A stretch of DNA of 64,000 bases from Pseudomonas sp. KUIN-1 (lineage in GTDB: Bacteria; Pseudomonadota; Gammaproteobacteria; Pseudomonadales; Pseudomonadaceae), in NCBI RefSeq assembly GCF_009176725.1, contig NZ_AP020337.1, positions 5,444,001 through 5,508,000 of the forward strand. The letters are read 5' to 3'. A program made the translations under genes and the position numbers. Numbering within the stretch: position 1 is the first letter of the stretch; the number at the start of each line of letters is the position of its first letter. The notes below the pieces were generated by a model, which saw only the letters and a program-made list of their open reading frames with translations, ran no database searches and was not told the origin of the DNA. Of the stretch, positions 63,770-64,000 are shown piece by piece.

Positions 63770-64000
63770 TTACGCGGCGATCGACGTCTTGAGCTTGTTC
63801 ATCGCGCTTTTTTCCAGCTGACGAATACGCTCCGCGGAGACGTTGTACTTCTGCGCCAGGTCGTGCAGCGTGGCTTTTTCTTCTGCCAGCCAGCGCTGGT
63901 AGAGAATGTCGCGGCTGCGTTCGTCCAGCACGTCCAGCGCCTGATGCAGATTGGCGGTGGAGTTGTCGGTCCAGTCGGAATCTTCCAGTTGACGCGCCGG
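63770..64000 (-). CDS. rpoH: RNA polymerase sigma-32 factor, C-terminal part
   Basis: 76 C-terminal residues up to the right edge; the rest lies outside the window. The region 4 sequence DERSRDILYQRWLAEEKATL, HDLAQKYNVSAERIRQLEKS and the tail AMNKLKTSIAA are those of RpoH, the heat-shock sigma factor. The HTH of region 4.2 is complete. Not an open frame with its own start here; it continues beyond position 64000. Confidence 0.95.
   Translation of the reverse strand, partial: PARQLEDSDWTDNSTANLHQALDVLDERSRDILYQRWLAEEKATLHDLAQKYNVSAERIRQLEKSAMNKLKTSIAA

Overview
The window is a 64-kb piece of a fluorescent pseudomonad chromosome, most likely of the Pseudomonas syringae group. The evidence is high-GC coding DNA, Pseudomonas gene orders (rpoH-mtgA-DUF423-thiS-thiG-trmB; gbdR-cbcXWV-glyA-soxBDAG-purU-fdhA; betIBA), and dense REP elements with a REP-associated tyrosine transposase (RAYT). 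No rRNA, tRNA, CRISPR array, phage or complete insertion sequence was found.

Layout. 0-8.7 kb: the 3' part of a PhoX-type phosphatase; a six-gene minus-strand operon (LacI-type regulator, binding protein, two permeases, ATPase, GpdQ-like phosphodiesterase); then srkA. 8.7-9.4 kb: a 143-bp-period satellite carrying a lone IS3-type end. 9.5-20 kb: rarD, gcvR, glcB, a stand-alone response regulator, a cNMP/CBS/DUF294 signalling protein with a DnaQ-like exonuclease, a ZapA/ZapB-like pair, a chemoreceptor with a sigma-28-like promoter, then a REP pair and RAYT. 20-34.4 kb: choline/betaine/sarcosine catabolism. GbdR is the activator, CbcXWV imports choline, betaine and carnitine, SoxBDAG oxidises sarcosine to glycine, GlyA handles glycine and the C1 unit, and PurU and FdhA clear formyl-THF and formaldehyde. 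34.4-43.3 kb: an accessory toxin-like locus, with a 1941-residue protein, two 348-residue mini-Rhs proteins with unrelated C-termini, and a DUF2780 protein. 43.3-50.6 kb: an acyltransferase, a retropepsin-like protein, a 2-kb satellite of 150-bp units with a 749-bp higher-order duplication, a GST, and PepSY/FecR/FecI iron-type genes without a receptor gene. 50.8-60 kb: betA-betB-betI, a GTPase/DUF2868 pair, folA and the phosphorylcholine phosphatase pchP. 60-64 kb: trmB-thiG-thiS-DUF423, mtgA, a REP tandem array and the 3' end of rpoH.

Four separate loci serve one theme. PchP releases choline from phosphorylcholine, CbcXWV imports it, BetAB make betaine, and the GbdR-controlled genes finish the demethylation products. 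The demethylases acting between betaine and sarcosine (GbcAB, DgcAB) are not in the window. The GpdQ-like operon could add glycerophosphodiesters as a source, but this is inference. Apart from the toxin locus, most unexplained structure lies in the repeats.
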